In this document: positions 7,659-14,216 of the stretch, piece by piece
Layout of the letters: each line of letters opens with the position of its first letter
Position numbering within the stretch: position 1 is the stretch's first letter
Assembly: GCA_001801405.1 (NCBI GenBank)
Contig: MGXQ01000083.1
Coordinates: forward strand, 20,551-36,314
Length of the DNA: 15,764 bases
Source of the DNA: Gammaproteobacteria bacterium RIFCSPHIGHO2_02_FULL_42_13
GTDB taxonomy: Bacteria > Pseudomonadota > Gammaproteobacteria > UBA12402
Reading direction: 5' to 3'
Translations under genes and position numbers: made by a program
The notes under the pieces: generated by a model
Told to the model about the DNA's origin: nothing
What the model saw: the letters and a program-made list of their open reading frames with translations, nothing else
Database searches by the model: none

Positions 7659-8528
7659 ATGAAAGGTATTATTCTAGCGGGCGGCAGCGGCACAAGACTC
7701 TATCCAATGACGATACCCACCAACAAACAATTGCTCCCCGTTTATGATAAGCCGATGATCTATTACCCTCTCTCCACGCTGATGTTAGCCGGCATTCGCG
7801 ATATTTTAATCATTTCAACACGCGAAGGACAACCACAATTTCAAGCCCTATTAAAAGATGGCTCGCAATGGGGAATCCACATTCAATACGCCACGCAGGA
7901 TCAACCAAACGGCATTGCGCAAGCTTTTATTATCGGCGAGGATTTTATCGGCACTGATTCAGTCAGTTTAATTTTAGGCGACAATATTTTATTCGGACAA
8001 GAATTGTCAACCACATTTCCGTCGACAAAAAACTTTGTTGGCGCAACCGTATTTGGTTATCATGTTAAAGACCCTGAGCGTTATGGTGTTTTAAAATTAG
8101 ATGCGCAAAAAAATGTTGTCGACATTTTAGAAAAACCGGCGGTCGCGCCCTCTAACTTTGCCGTCACCGGATTATATTTCTACGACAACCAGGTCATCAA
8201 TATTGCAAAACAACTCAAACCATCGGCGCGCGGCGAGCTCGAAATCACCGATGTTAATCGCGTCTATTTGCAAAGAAAACAACTCAACGTAAAACTATTT
8301 AAACGCGGCACCGCATGGTTAGACACCGGCACATTCGAGTCCTTGCTCGATGCAGCATATTTTATGCGAACACTCGAACACCGACAAGCACTGAAAATTG
8401 GTTGCCCCGAAGAAATCGCTTGGCGCAATAAATTTATTTCCGCCGAACAACTTAAAAACCTCGCGCAACCTTTACTGAAAAGCGGCTACGGCCAATATTT
8501 ATTGGATATTTTACATGAAGGTTATTAA
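7659..8528 (+). CDS. rfbA: Glucose-1-phosphate thymidylyltransferase
   Basis: First step of dTDP-L-rhamnose synthesis: glucose-1-phosphate plus dTTP gives dTDP-glucose. The nucleotide-binding signature LAGGSGTRLYP is at 6-16, followed by TNKQLLPVYDKPMIYYPLS (21-39), QPNGIAQAF (82-90), the metal-binding LGDN (Asp108) and EKPAVAPSNFAVTGLYFYD. Length of 289 residues is close to the E. coli 293. GAGG lies seven bases before the ATG. It is the first gene of the polysaccharide operon, and its end overlaps rfbC by 14 bp. Confidence 0.97.
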   Translation: MKGIILAGGSGTRLYPMTIPTNKQLLPVYDKPMIYYPLSTLMLAGIRDILIISTREGQPQFQALLKDGSQWGIHIQYATQDQPNGIAQAFIIGEDFIGTDSVSLILGDNILFGQELSTTFPSTKNFVGATVFGYHVKDPERYGVLKLDAQKNVVDILEKPAVAPSNFAVTGLYFYDNQVINIAKQLKPSARGELEITDVNRVYLQRKQLNVKLFKRGTAWLDTGTFESLLDAAYFMRTLEHRQALKIGCPEEIAWRNKFISAEQLKNLAQPLLKSGYGQYLLDILHEGY

Positions 8529-9045
8529 AACAAAACTGCCAGGTGTTATCATCATCGAGCCAAAAATATTTGGCGACGATCGTGGATTCTTTTTTGAAAA
8601 TTTTAGAAGCAATCAATTTTCAGAGCTCGGCATAGACAAACCATTTGTACAAGATAACGTATCGCGCTCTGCACGTGACGTATTACGCGGCTTACATCAT
8701 CAAACGAAACACACGCAAGGCAAATTGGTATGGGTCACTCGCGGCAAAATATTTGATGCCGTCGTTGATATCCGAAAAGACTATCCGACATTTGGACAAT
8801 GGATCAGCAGCGTCCTCGATGACCAAGATCATCGATTAATTTACGTGCCGCCCGGTCTGGCGCACGGTTTTTGCGTATTATCAGAGACTGCTGATTTTTC
8901 TTATAAATGCACGGATTACTACGATCCCGCATCTGAGATTACAATAGCATGGAATGATCCAGACATTGGCATTAACTGGCCCGTCAAAAATCCTATTATT
9001 TCAGACAAAGATAGCCAAGGAAAACGGTTAAAAGACATCCCATAA
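8515..9045 (+). CDS. rfbC: dTDP-4-dehydrorhamnose 3,5-epimerase
   Basis: Third step of the dTDP-L-rhamnose pathway; epimerises C3 and C5 of dTDP-4-keto-6-deoxyglucose. A compact cupin enzyme of 176 residues with GDDRGFFFENF (20-30), QDNVSRSARDVLRGLHHQ (46-63; likely catalytic His61), GKIFDAVVDIRKDYPTFG, VPPGLAHGFCVLSETADFSYK (111-131) and ISDKDSQG near the end, whose Asp166 should partner the histidine. The ATG lies inside the end of rfbA, so translation is coupled. The order rfbA-rfbC at the operon front is not the E. coli order (rfbB-D-A-C). Confidence 0.96.
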   Translation: MKVIKTKLPGVIIIEPKIFGDDRGFFFENFRSNQFSELGIDKPFVQDNVSRSARDVLRGLHHQTKHTQGKLVWVTRGKIFDAVVDIRKDYPTFGQWISSVLDDQDHRLIYVPPGLAHGFCVLSETADFSYKCTDYYDPASEITIAWNDPDIGINWPVKNPIISDKDSQGKRLKDIP

Positions 9046-9046
9046 C

Positions 9047-10099
9047 ATGATAAATACGACGCCACCTAAAATATTAATTTTTGATGCCATTCAAAACATT
9101 CCGCTAGGACGAGAAATACATGACGCATTACCTTGCCCTAATATATATATCAATGCAAATAAATTAAAACAAACTTCTTTTTATCATATAAAAAGATCCA
9201 TCAAAAAAATATATTGCTCTTTCAAGGGAAATACAAAGTATTTTTGCCACCCAAAAGCATCCGCATCAATGACAAAAACGTTGGTGCACCACAAACCAAA
9301 CATCGTACTGGTTATCGGTTTCTTTTATCCTTATATTGACCGCGATCAACTTCTGCTATTACAAAAAAAACTAAATTTTAAATTATTTTTATTAGACACC
9401 GACACCGCCAATCGCATGGAAAGCTATCAAAAACTTATCCATTTTGTCCAACATGATCTAAGCGCCTATGATCATATCTTTTCATTTTCAAAAGGCATCA
9501 TGAACTTCTTGTGTAATTTAGGCATAAAAAATGTCGACTTTTTTCCTTATGGCGCGAAAGTAATTCCCGCGGAAAATAAAACCGAAACAAACGATATTAT
9601 ATTTATTGGCAACCCCGACATCCGACGCGTCGCGTGTTTAGAATCAATCAAACAACATAACATAACCATTTACGGTCGACGCTGGGGTCGTTACAAACCG
9701 TTGGTGAGCGCAGAGTTATGGCAAAAAATTCAAACAAAAGACATCTGGGGAACGCCGTTATATGACTTGCTCCGTCAATATAAAATTGTCGTCAACATCA
9801 ATACCGGCGTTTGGTGCTCACTTGAAACCGGTGTAAATCTTCGTGTTTTCGAGGCTTTATCGTTAAAACGATTTTTGCTCACCGAATACTGCGAGGAATT
9901 ACATGATTTATTTGAGGTTGGAAAAGAAATTGAAACATTTAGAAATCAAAAAGAATTGAATGAAAAAATCATCTACTATTTACAACATGACGACGAAAGA
10001 CAAAAAATCGCAGAAAGAGGCTATCAAAAATTCTTAACCTGTTACACTTGGGAAAAACGCTCTCAATCTTTAATAAATCGCATAAAAGAATTATTATGA
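9047..10099 (+). CDS. Glycosyltransferase, CgeB/Glyco_trans_1_2-like (GT-B fold)
   Basis: Probable cytosolic sugar transferase for surface polysaccharide. The N-terminal half is a poorly conserved Rossmann-like region (PNIVLVIGFF at 84-93, LFLLDTD at 113-119). The C-terminal half has the group 1 pattern: NDIIFIGNPDIRR (182-194), ITIYGRRWGR (206-215), LLRQYKIVVNINTG (241-254) and NLRVFEALSLKRFLLTEY (264-281) with the likely donor-binding glutamate at 269. It ends in the YTWEKRSQSL segment common at the end of these proteins. It starts one base after the rfbC stop and overlaps rfbD by 4 bp, splitting the rfb genes. Codon use looks richer in A/T than the neighbouring rfb genes, as often seen for acquired transferases. 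Donor and acceptor are unknown; rhamnose is a guess from context only. Confidence 0.75.
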   Translation: MINTTPPKILIFDAIQNIPLGREIHDALPCPNIYINANKLKQTSFYHIKRSIKKIYCSFKGNTKYFCHPKASASMTKTLVHHKPNIVLVIGFFYPYIDRDQLLLLQKKLNFKLFLLDTDTANRMESYQKLIHFVQHDLSAYDHIFSFSKGIMNFLCNLGIKNVDFFPYGAKVIPAENKTETNDIIFIGNPDIRRVACLESIKQHNITIYGRRWGRYKPLVSAELWQKIQTKDIWGTPLYDLLRQYKIVVNINTGVWCSLETGVNLRVFEALSLKRFLLTEYCEELHDLFEVGKEIETFRNQKELNEKIIYYLQHDDERQKIAERGYQKFLTCYTWEKRSQSLINRIKELL

Positions 10100-11001
10100 T
10101 CACACGAAACGTTCTTATCACTGGCGGCGGCGGACAATTGGCTTGGGATCTGATGAACTCAATGTGCCCATTTCCTCTCGAACTCACTGAGCTACCGCTT
10201 GAACAATTAGATATTACCAAAGAAACGGATGTTGAACGTGCCTTTGCAACATATCAACCACATCTCATTATTAATACCGCCGCTTACACTGCTGTTGACA
10301 AAGCAGAAGAAGAAAAAGCGCTTGCATTCAAAGTCAATCGCGACGGCGCTGGATTACTTGCAAAACTATGCAAACAACATCGTCTTCCACTTCTGCATCT
10401 TTCAACCGATTATGTTTTTGATGGCGAAAAAAAATTTGCTTATCTTGAAAATGATCCCGTCAATCCCATTAGCGTATACGGCCAAAGCAAATGGGGGGGA
10501 GAAGAAGTTGTGCGCAAACAATTACATGAACATATTATTTTACGCGTCAGCGGAATCTTTGGCGTGCATGGCCATAACTTTGTTAAAACCATCATAAAAT
10601 TAGCCGGACAACGCGACTCGCTCGATATCGTGCATGATCAAACAACTTGCCCCACGCCAGCCGCCGACATCGCCGACGCATTATTACAAATTGCCAACAA
10701 TATTCTCTGCTCAAACCAGATAATCAATTGGGGAACCTATCATTATTGTTCCTCCCCATCGGTCACCTGGCATGACTTCGCCGCTGTCATTATAGAGGAA
10801 GCTGCTAACTATCAAACACTTACTGTTAAAACACTCAACGCTATCACCGCCAAACAATTAAATCTTTTAGCAAAAAGGCCTGGCTATAGCGTACTGAATT
10901 GCGATAAAATCTTTAACGAATTTGGCATCGCGCGCCCCAATTGGAAAATCGGTCTAACACGAGTAATAAGAGAGTTGTTTTGTGAAAAATTACCAATCTA
11001 A
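10096..11001 (+). CDS. rfbD: dTDP-4-dehydrorhamnose reductase
   Basis: Last step of dTDP-L-rhamnose synthesis, reducing dTDP-4-keto-L-rhamnose with NAD(P)H. Short-chain dehydrogenase fold: dinucleotide-binding LITGGGGQLAWDL (7-19), INTAAYTAVDKAE (59-71), LSTDYVFDG (102-110), and the catalytic Tyr128/Lys132 in VYGQSKWGGEE. Length 301 against 299 in E. coli. The ATG at 10096 overlaps the preceding stop (ATGA) and gives the conserved N-terminus; an in-frame ATG at 10048 would add 16 non-homologous residues. The glycine-rich loop has GGGGQLA where the family usually has GQLG, a mild change. It overlaps rfbB by 20 bp. Confidence 0.96.
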   Translation: MITRNVLITGGGGQLAWDLMNSMCPFPLELTELPLEQLDITKETDVERAFATYQPHLIINTAAYTAVDKAEEEKALAFKVNRDGAGLLAKLCKQHRLPLLHLSTDYVFDGEKKFAYLENDPVNPISVYGQSKWGGEEVVRKQLHEHIILRVSGIFGVHGHNFVKTIIKLAGQRDSLDIVHDQTTCPTPAADIADALLQIANNILCSNQIINWGTYHYCSSPSVTWHDFAAVIIEEAANYQTLTVKTLNAITAKQLNLLAKRPGYSVLNCDKIFNEFGIARPNWKIGLTRVIRELFCEKLPI

Positions 11002-12037
11002 TAATATTTTAGTCACCGGCGGTGCGGGCTTTATTGGCGCCAATTTTATTCACCATATTCTCAATCAGCCCAATCCACCGCATATCGTTAATTTAGACGC
11101 ATTAACATACGCCGGCTCGCTGGATAATTTAAAAAACATTCCAACATCTAGACATTATAAATTTATACAAGGCAATATTTGTAATCGCTCGTTAGTCGAT
11201 ACAATTCTACATAATCACAACATCGATACTATTATTCACTTCGCAGCAGAAAGCCATGTCGATCGTTCGATTACTGGGCCATCTGAATTTATTCAGACGA
11301 ATATTATTGGCACGTTTACGTTATTAGAAGCCGCACGTCATTTTTGGCTGGAAGAAAAACATCTGTCAGCACAAACTTGTTTGTTTCATCATATTTCTAC
11401 CGACGAAGTATTCGGTAGTTTAGAAAACACGACCGATCCCGCGTTTAACGAAGAAACACCGTATGCACCCAACTCTCCCTATTCCGCATCAAAGGCAAGT
11501 TCCGATCATCTCGTGCGCGCTTATTTTCATACCTATAGCCTGCCTGTCGTTACAACAAATTGTTCGAACAATTACGGTCCCTTTCAGCATGATGAAAAAT
11601 TTATTCCGACCGTTATTCGTTCATGCATAAACAAAACACCGATTCCCGTTTACGGAAACGGCAGTAATATTCGCGACTGGTTATATGTCTTAGACCATTG
11701 CCGCGGAATTGTACATGTCGCACAACACGGCACGCGCGGCGAAACTTATAATATCGGCGGCAATAACGAATGGACCAACATTGATATCGTTAAAAAGATC
11801 TGCGAATTATTCGATAAAAAATGCCCCTGGACTGCGCCGCATGAAACGCTCATCAAATTCGTCACCGACAGACCCGGGCATGATTGGCGCTATGCAATCG
11901 ATAGTCAAAAAATCAATAAAACATTGAATTGGCAGCCGCAAGAAACATTTGAAACCGGCATAGTGAAAACCATTGAATTTTATTTAGAGAAATTTAGGAT
12001 ATCGCAAAAAGAAACTGTCATTGTCGATAACGCATAA
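10982..12037 (+). CDS. rfbB: dTDP-glucose 4,6-dehydratase
   Basis: Second step of dTDP-L-rhamnose synthesis; oxidises, dehydrates and reduces dTDP-glucose with bound NAD+. Extended SDR fold with VTGGAGFIGANF (11-22), HFAAESHVDRSI (86-97), the catalytic STDEVFGS (139-146; Thr140, Asp141, Glu142), PYSASKASSDHL (166-177; Tyr167, Lys171), TNCSNNYGPFQ and PVYGNGSNIRDWLYV. 351 residues, close to the family's usual 350-360. The start is GTG with AGAGAG seven bases upstream, inside the end of rfbD. With rfbA, rfbC and rfbD it completes the pathway. Confidence 0.97.
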   Translation: MKNYQSNNILVTGGAGFIGANFIHHILNQPNPPHIVNLDALTYAGSLDNLKNIPTSRHYKFIQGNICNRSLVDTILHNHNIDTIIHFAAESHVDRSITGPSEFIQTNIIGTFTLLEAARHFWLEEKHLSAQTCLFHHISTDEVFGSLENTTDPAFNEETPYAPNSPYSASKASSDHLVRAYFHTYSLPVVTTNCSNNYGPFQHDEKFIPTVIRSCINKTPIPVYGNGSNIRDWLYVLDHCRGIVHVAQHGTRGETYNIGGNNEWTNIDIVKKICELFDKKCPWTAPHETLIKFVTDRPGHDWRYAIDSQKINKTLNWQPQETFETGIVKTIEFYLEKFRISQKETVIVDNA

Positions 12038-12051
12038 GGATCAAAACGTCC

Positions 12052-12825
12052 ATGGAGCCAATCGTCACCATTCTCATTCCAAATTATAAAACACTCAATC
12101 TCACCAAGCTGTGTTTGCATCTATTAAAACAAAACACTGATTTAAACAAAATTCATATCATTGCGATTGATAACCACTCGCAAGATGAGTCGCTTGACTA
12201 CTTGCGATCGCTTGACTGGATCACGCTGATTGAGAGAGCGCCCGAAACCGATGACACACCGCCTTTATCGCATTCGCGCGCATTAGATCTCGCGCTGCAG
12301 AATATTACAACTCCTTATGTGCTCAGCATGCACACCGACACCTTTGTGAAAAATGAAAAATGGTTGGATTTTTTATTAAATGAAATCAATAAAGATTCAA
12401 ATATCGCTGCCGTTGGTTCTTGGAAATTAGAACAAAAATCTTGGCCACACCGAGTAGCCAAATCGATCGAAAGAGCCTATCAACGCGCTTGGTACTGGTT
12501 CATTCGAAAGAAAAAACATGTCATTCAGGGTGTTGGCGATAATTATTATTATCTTCGCAGTCACTGCGCGCTTTACCGAACACGGTTATTGCATGAATAT
12601 CAACTAACTTTTTCAGATGAAAATGAATGTGCTGGAAAAGTCATGCATCGAAAACTCAAGGAACGCGGACATGATATTACATTTATTCCATCATCAAAAT
12701 TAATTAAATACCTCGAGCATGCAAATCACGCAACAACCGTATTGAACCCGCAGCTCGGCTCACGAAAAAAATCGATTACAAAAGGTGAAAAAAGACTCAA
12801 AAAAACATTAGAAAAACTTCAATAA
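12052..12825 (+). CDS. GT2-family glycosyltransferase
   Basis: Inverting GT-A sugar transferase, probably adding a sugar to the growing core or O-chain on the cytosolic face of the inner membrane. The N-terminus VTILIPNYKTLNLTKLCLHLL (5-25) and IHIIAIDNHSQDESLDYL (34-51) are the classic nucleotide-sugar pocket of family 2. SMHTDTFV (92-99) holds the single-Asp form of the metal site. It ends in a lysine-rich tail (RKKSITKGEKRLKKTLEKL) that could contact membrane lipid. AAGGA lies 11 bases before the ATG, rather far. It starts 14 bp after rfbB and is probably the last gene of the operon. Specificity cannot be read from the sequence. Confidence 0.85.
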   Translation: MEPIVTILIPNYKTLNLTKLCLHLLKQNTDLNKIHIIAIDNHSQDESLDYLRSLDWITLIERAPETDDTPPLSHSRALDLALQNITTPYVLSMHTDTFVKNEKWLDFLLNEINKDSNIAAVGSWKLEQKSWPHRVAKSIERAYQRAWYWFIRKKKHVIQGVGDNYYYLRSHCALYRTRLLHEYQLTFSDENECAGKVMHRKLKERGHDITFIPSSKLIKYLEHANHATTVLNPQLGSRKKSITKGEKRLKKTLEKLQ

Positions 12826-12844
12826 ATACTACCGTTTTTAGCCG

Positions 12845-13057
12845 CAGCTCAGAGCTGGAAGAGGCAATAATTATACCTATTTAGCAGCAGCTCAGAGCTG
12901 GACGAATAGGTAATCATAAAACCCTTGCTGCGCCTGGCTTTCCACAGCTCAGAGCTGGACGGATTATTTTTTTGTAGGTAACTTACCTACATGGCAGCTC
13001 AGAGCTGCGACTGCTCCTGTAACCCGCTCTGCGACTGACTTGCCGCAGCTCAGAGCT
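12845..13057 (+). repeat. Array of five palindromic repeats
   Basis: Five same-orientation copies of CAGCTCAGAGCTG begin at 12845, 12888, 12945, 12995 and 13046; the last has lost its final G. The 12888-13007 part is the most complete composite element in the window: palindrome, 44-bp spacer with CATAAAACCCTTGCTG, palindrome, GGATTA tail with TGTAGG, palindrome. The array fills almost the whole 246-bp gap between the GT2 and GT9 genes and comes within 15 bp of the GT9 start codon. No gene, promoter or terminator is otherwise apparent in the gap. Confidence 0.9.
12973..12991. repeat. 19-bp perfect palindrome within the repeat tail
   Basis: TGTAGGTAA-c-TTACCTACA: two perfect 9-bp arms around a single base. 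The same position in the elements near 4767 and 14198 has only decayed arms (TGTAAG with TTTGCT), and in the reversed element at 13966-14084 TGTAAG faces CTTATG. This copy therefore looks closest to the original. It could be a protein-binding site or, with an enlarged loop, an RNA hairpin. Confidence 0.85.
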
Positions 13058-13071
13058 AATGGAAGAAAAAG

Positions 13072-13974
13072 ATGGACATACTCTTAAAAAATCATTCCAA
13101 AATCGCTGTCATCTGTCCAAGCGGAATTGGTGATGGACTCATTTTTATGACGCTCGCATACAATCTCGCACAAAATGGACATCACGTGATTTTATACAGC
13201 GCCGCATTAACCCCCTTAGCTAATTGGTTTCCGCGGGTAACCATTAGCTCTGAGCTGGGGAAATTCAGTCGCAGTCTGCCTCACAGCAGCTCAGAGCTGG
13301 ATTATGTATTTGTCGCCGATCACAGCATCGATATAACCACGCAACAAACGATAAAAAATTATATCCCTATCAGCAAAAAATTATTTAATCGAAACAAAAC
13401 CATCGTCGATAACTTAGTCAATATTTGCCACAGAGGATTACATTTAAGCAATGTGGTCAAGCAAAATGGCATAACAATTCTCTATCCAAATTTAATTCAT
13501 CGACAATATAAAAATCGTGTTGTACTTCATCCTTTTAGTGCGGACCCAGAAAAAAATTGGCCCCTCAAGAAATTTATTCAACTTGCGTATGAATTAGAAA
13601 AAAGAAATTTTAAACCCATTTTTATCATGTCTCCCAGCGAACGCGAAAAATATTTTGCACAAATACCAAAACAATTTGAAACACCCTTATTTAATACATT
13701 AAATGATACAGCGATTTATATTTACGAATCTGGCTGGATGATTGGAAACGATTCGGCCATTGGACATTTAGCATCAAACTTAAAAATCCCGACATTGTCA
13801 TTATTTCGTGTCAAAAGCAAAGCGAAATTGTGGCGCCCTGGCTTTGGTCATAACCAATTTGTCACGCCTTTCATTCGCATTCCCGGTCCTAAAGGCCGAG
13901 AAGCGTGGAAACGACTCTTATCGGTGCACCGCGTTCTCCGTGCCTTCCGCCACCAGCTCCGCCGGCAGCTCTGA
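13072..13974 (+). CDS. GT9 glycosyltransferase (heptosyltransferase-like)
   Basis: Probable ADP-heptose-type transferase for LPS core. CPSGIGDGLIFMTLAYNLA (15-33) carries the N-terminal GD motif (Asp21), VVLHPFSADPEKNWPLKKFIQLA matches the family's nucleotide-sugar region, and MIGNDSAIGHLASNL (about 223-237) is a variant of the usual ND(S/T)G...H motif. WRPGFGHNQFVTPFIRIPGPKG is a late motif shared with close GT9 relatives. Two oddities: residues 58-76 are encoded by a palindromic repeat module, and the TGA stop lies inside another palindrome, after a GC-rich last stretch (AFRHQLRRQL). Homology continues on both sides of the inner insert, so the gene may be functional. The ribosome binding site is weak (GGAAG, nine bases upstream of ATG). 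It converges on the minus-strand GT9 gene. Confidence 0.85.
   Translation: MDILLKNHSKIAVICPSGIGDGLIFMTLAYNLAQNGHHVILYSAALTPLANWFPRVTISSELGKFSRSLPHSSSELDYVFVADHSIDITTQQTIKNYIPISKKLFNRNKTIVDNLVNICHRGLHLSNVVKQNGITILYPNLIHRQYKNRVVLHPFSADPEKNWPLKKFIQLAYELEKRNFKPIFIMSPSEREKYFAQIPKQFETPLFNTLNDTAIYIYESGWMIGNDSAIGHLASNLKIPTLSLFRVKSKAKLWRPGFGHNQFVTPFIRIPGPKGREAWKRLLSVHRVLRAFRHQLRRQL
13243..13299 (+). repeat. In-frame palindromic module inside the GT9 gene
   Basis: A 57-bp stretch, 19 codons, encodes ISSELGKFSRSLPHSSSEL. It begins with TAGCTCTGAGCTG (13245) and ends with CAGCTCAGAGCTG (13287), 42 bp apart and in opposite orientation. This is the same layout and spacing as the module between lgt and thyA, read on the minus strand. 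Both modules continue from the first palindrome with GGGGAAAT. Both palindromes are read in the frame that encodes SSEL. The insert lies between FPRVT and DYVFVADHS, where GT9 proteins normally have a short loop leading into a strand. Confidence 0.85.
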
Positions 13975-14084
13975 GCTGCAACATAAGTCATATCTTACAA
14001 TAATTTAATCCACTCAGCTCTGAGCTGCAGGAATCGAGGTGCGGCGCTGGCTTCAGGCTACCATTTTCCGGCAGCTCTGAGCTG
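13966..14084 (-). repeat. Reversed composite palindromic element
   Basis: Three CAGCTCTGAGCTG copies at 13966, 14015 and 14072 are 49 and 57 bp apart. Read on the minus strand this is palindrome, 44-bp spacer, palindrome, tail AGTGGATTAAATTATTGTAAG, palindrome, the same three-palindrome layout as 12888-13007 (57 and 50 bp). The two 44-bp spacers align without gaps at roughly 26 of 44 positions by my hand count. The 13966 copy contains the stop codon of the plus-strand GT9 gene. Confidence 0.85.
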
Positions 14085-14111
14085 CAACAAATAATACATT
14101 GAATTCGGCGC

Positions 14112-14212
14112 AAGCTCAGAGCTGGAGAAATCATAGGGGGTGCAATCCTTGATATGACTGGCTTAGAGCAGCTCAGAGCTGCGTGGATTAAAATGTTGTA
14201 AGTAATTTGCTC
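14112..14212 (+). repeat. Composite palindromic element between convergent GT9 genes
   Basis: Palindromes at 14112 (AAGCTCAGAGCTG) and 14169 (CAGCTCAGAGCTG) are 57 bp apart. The spacer contains GCAATCCTTGATATGACTGG, and the tail reads CGTGGATTAAAATGTTGTAAG. It matches the element at 4681 and runs up to the stop codon of the minus-strand GT9 gene at 14217-14219. With the reversed element at 13966 it fills the 242-bp gap between the two convergent genes; I see no conventional terminator there. Confidence 0.85.
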
Positions 14213-14216
14213 TCGC

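Noticed and set aside
12945..13007. REP sequences moved by a RAYT transposase
   Set aside because: The palindrome lacks the GTAG/GGAG tetranucleotide foot of known REPs and no RAYT gene is in the window; cannot be excluded for the rest of the genome.
12845..13057. CRISPR-like array: short palindromic repeats at fairly regular spacing
   Set aside because: The repeat is only 13 bp, spacers differ in length (30-44 bp), spacers are related to those in other arrays, copies occur in both orientations and inside a gene, and there is no cas gene.
14015..14084. Palindromes as transcription terminators of the convergent GT9 genes
   Set aside because: The best fold of one copy is a 5-bp stem with a 3-base loop and no T-run follows, so a single copy is too weak for a standard terminator.
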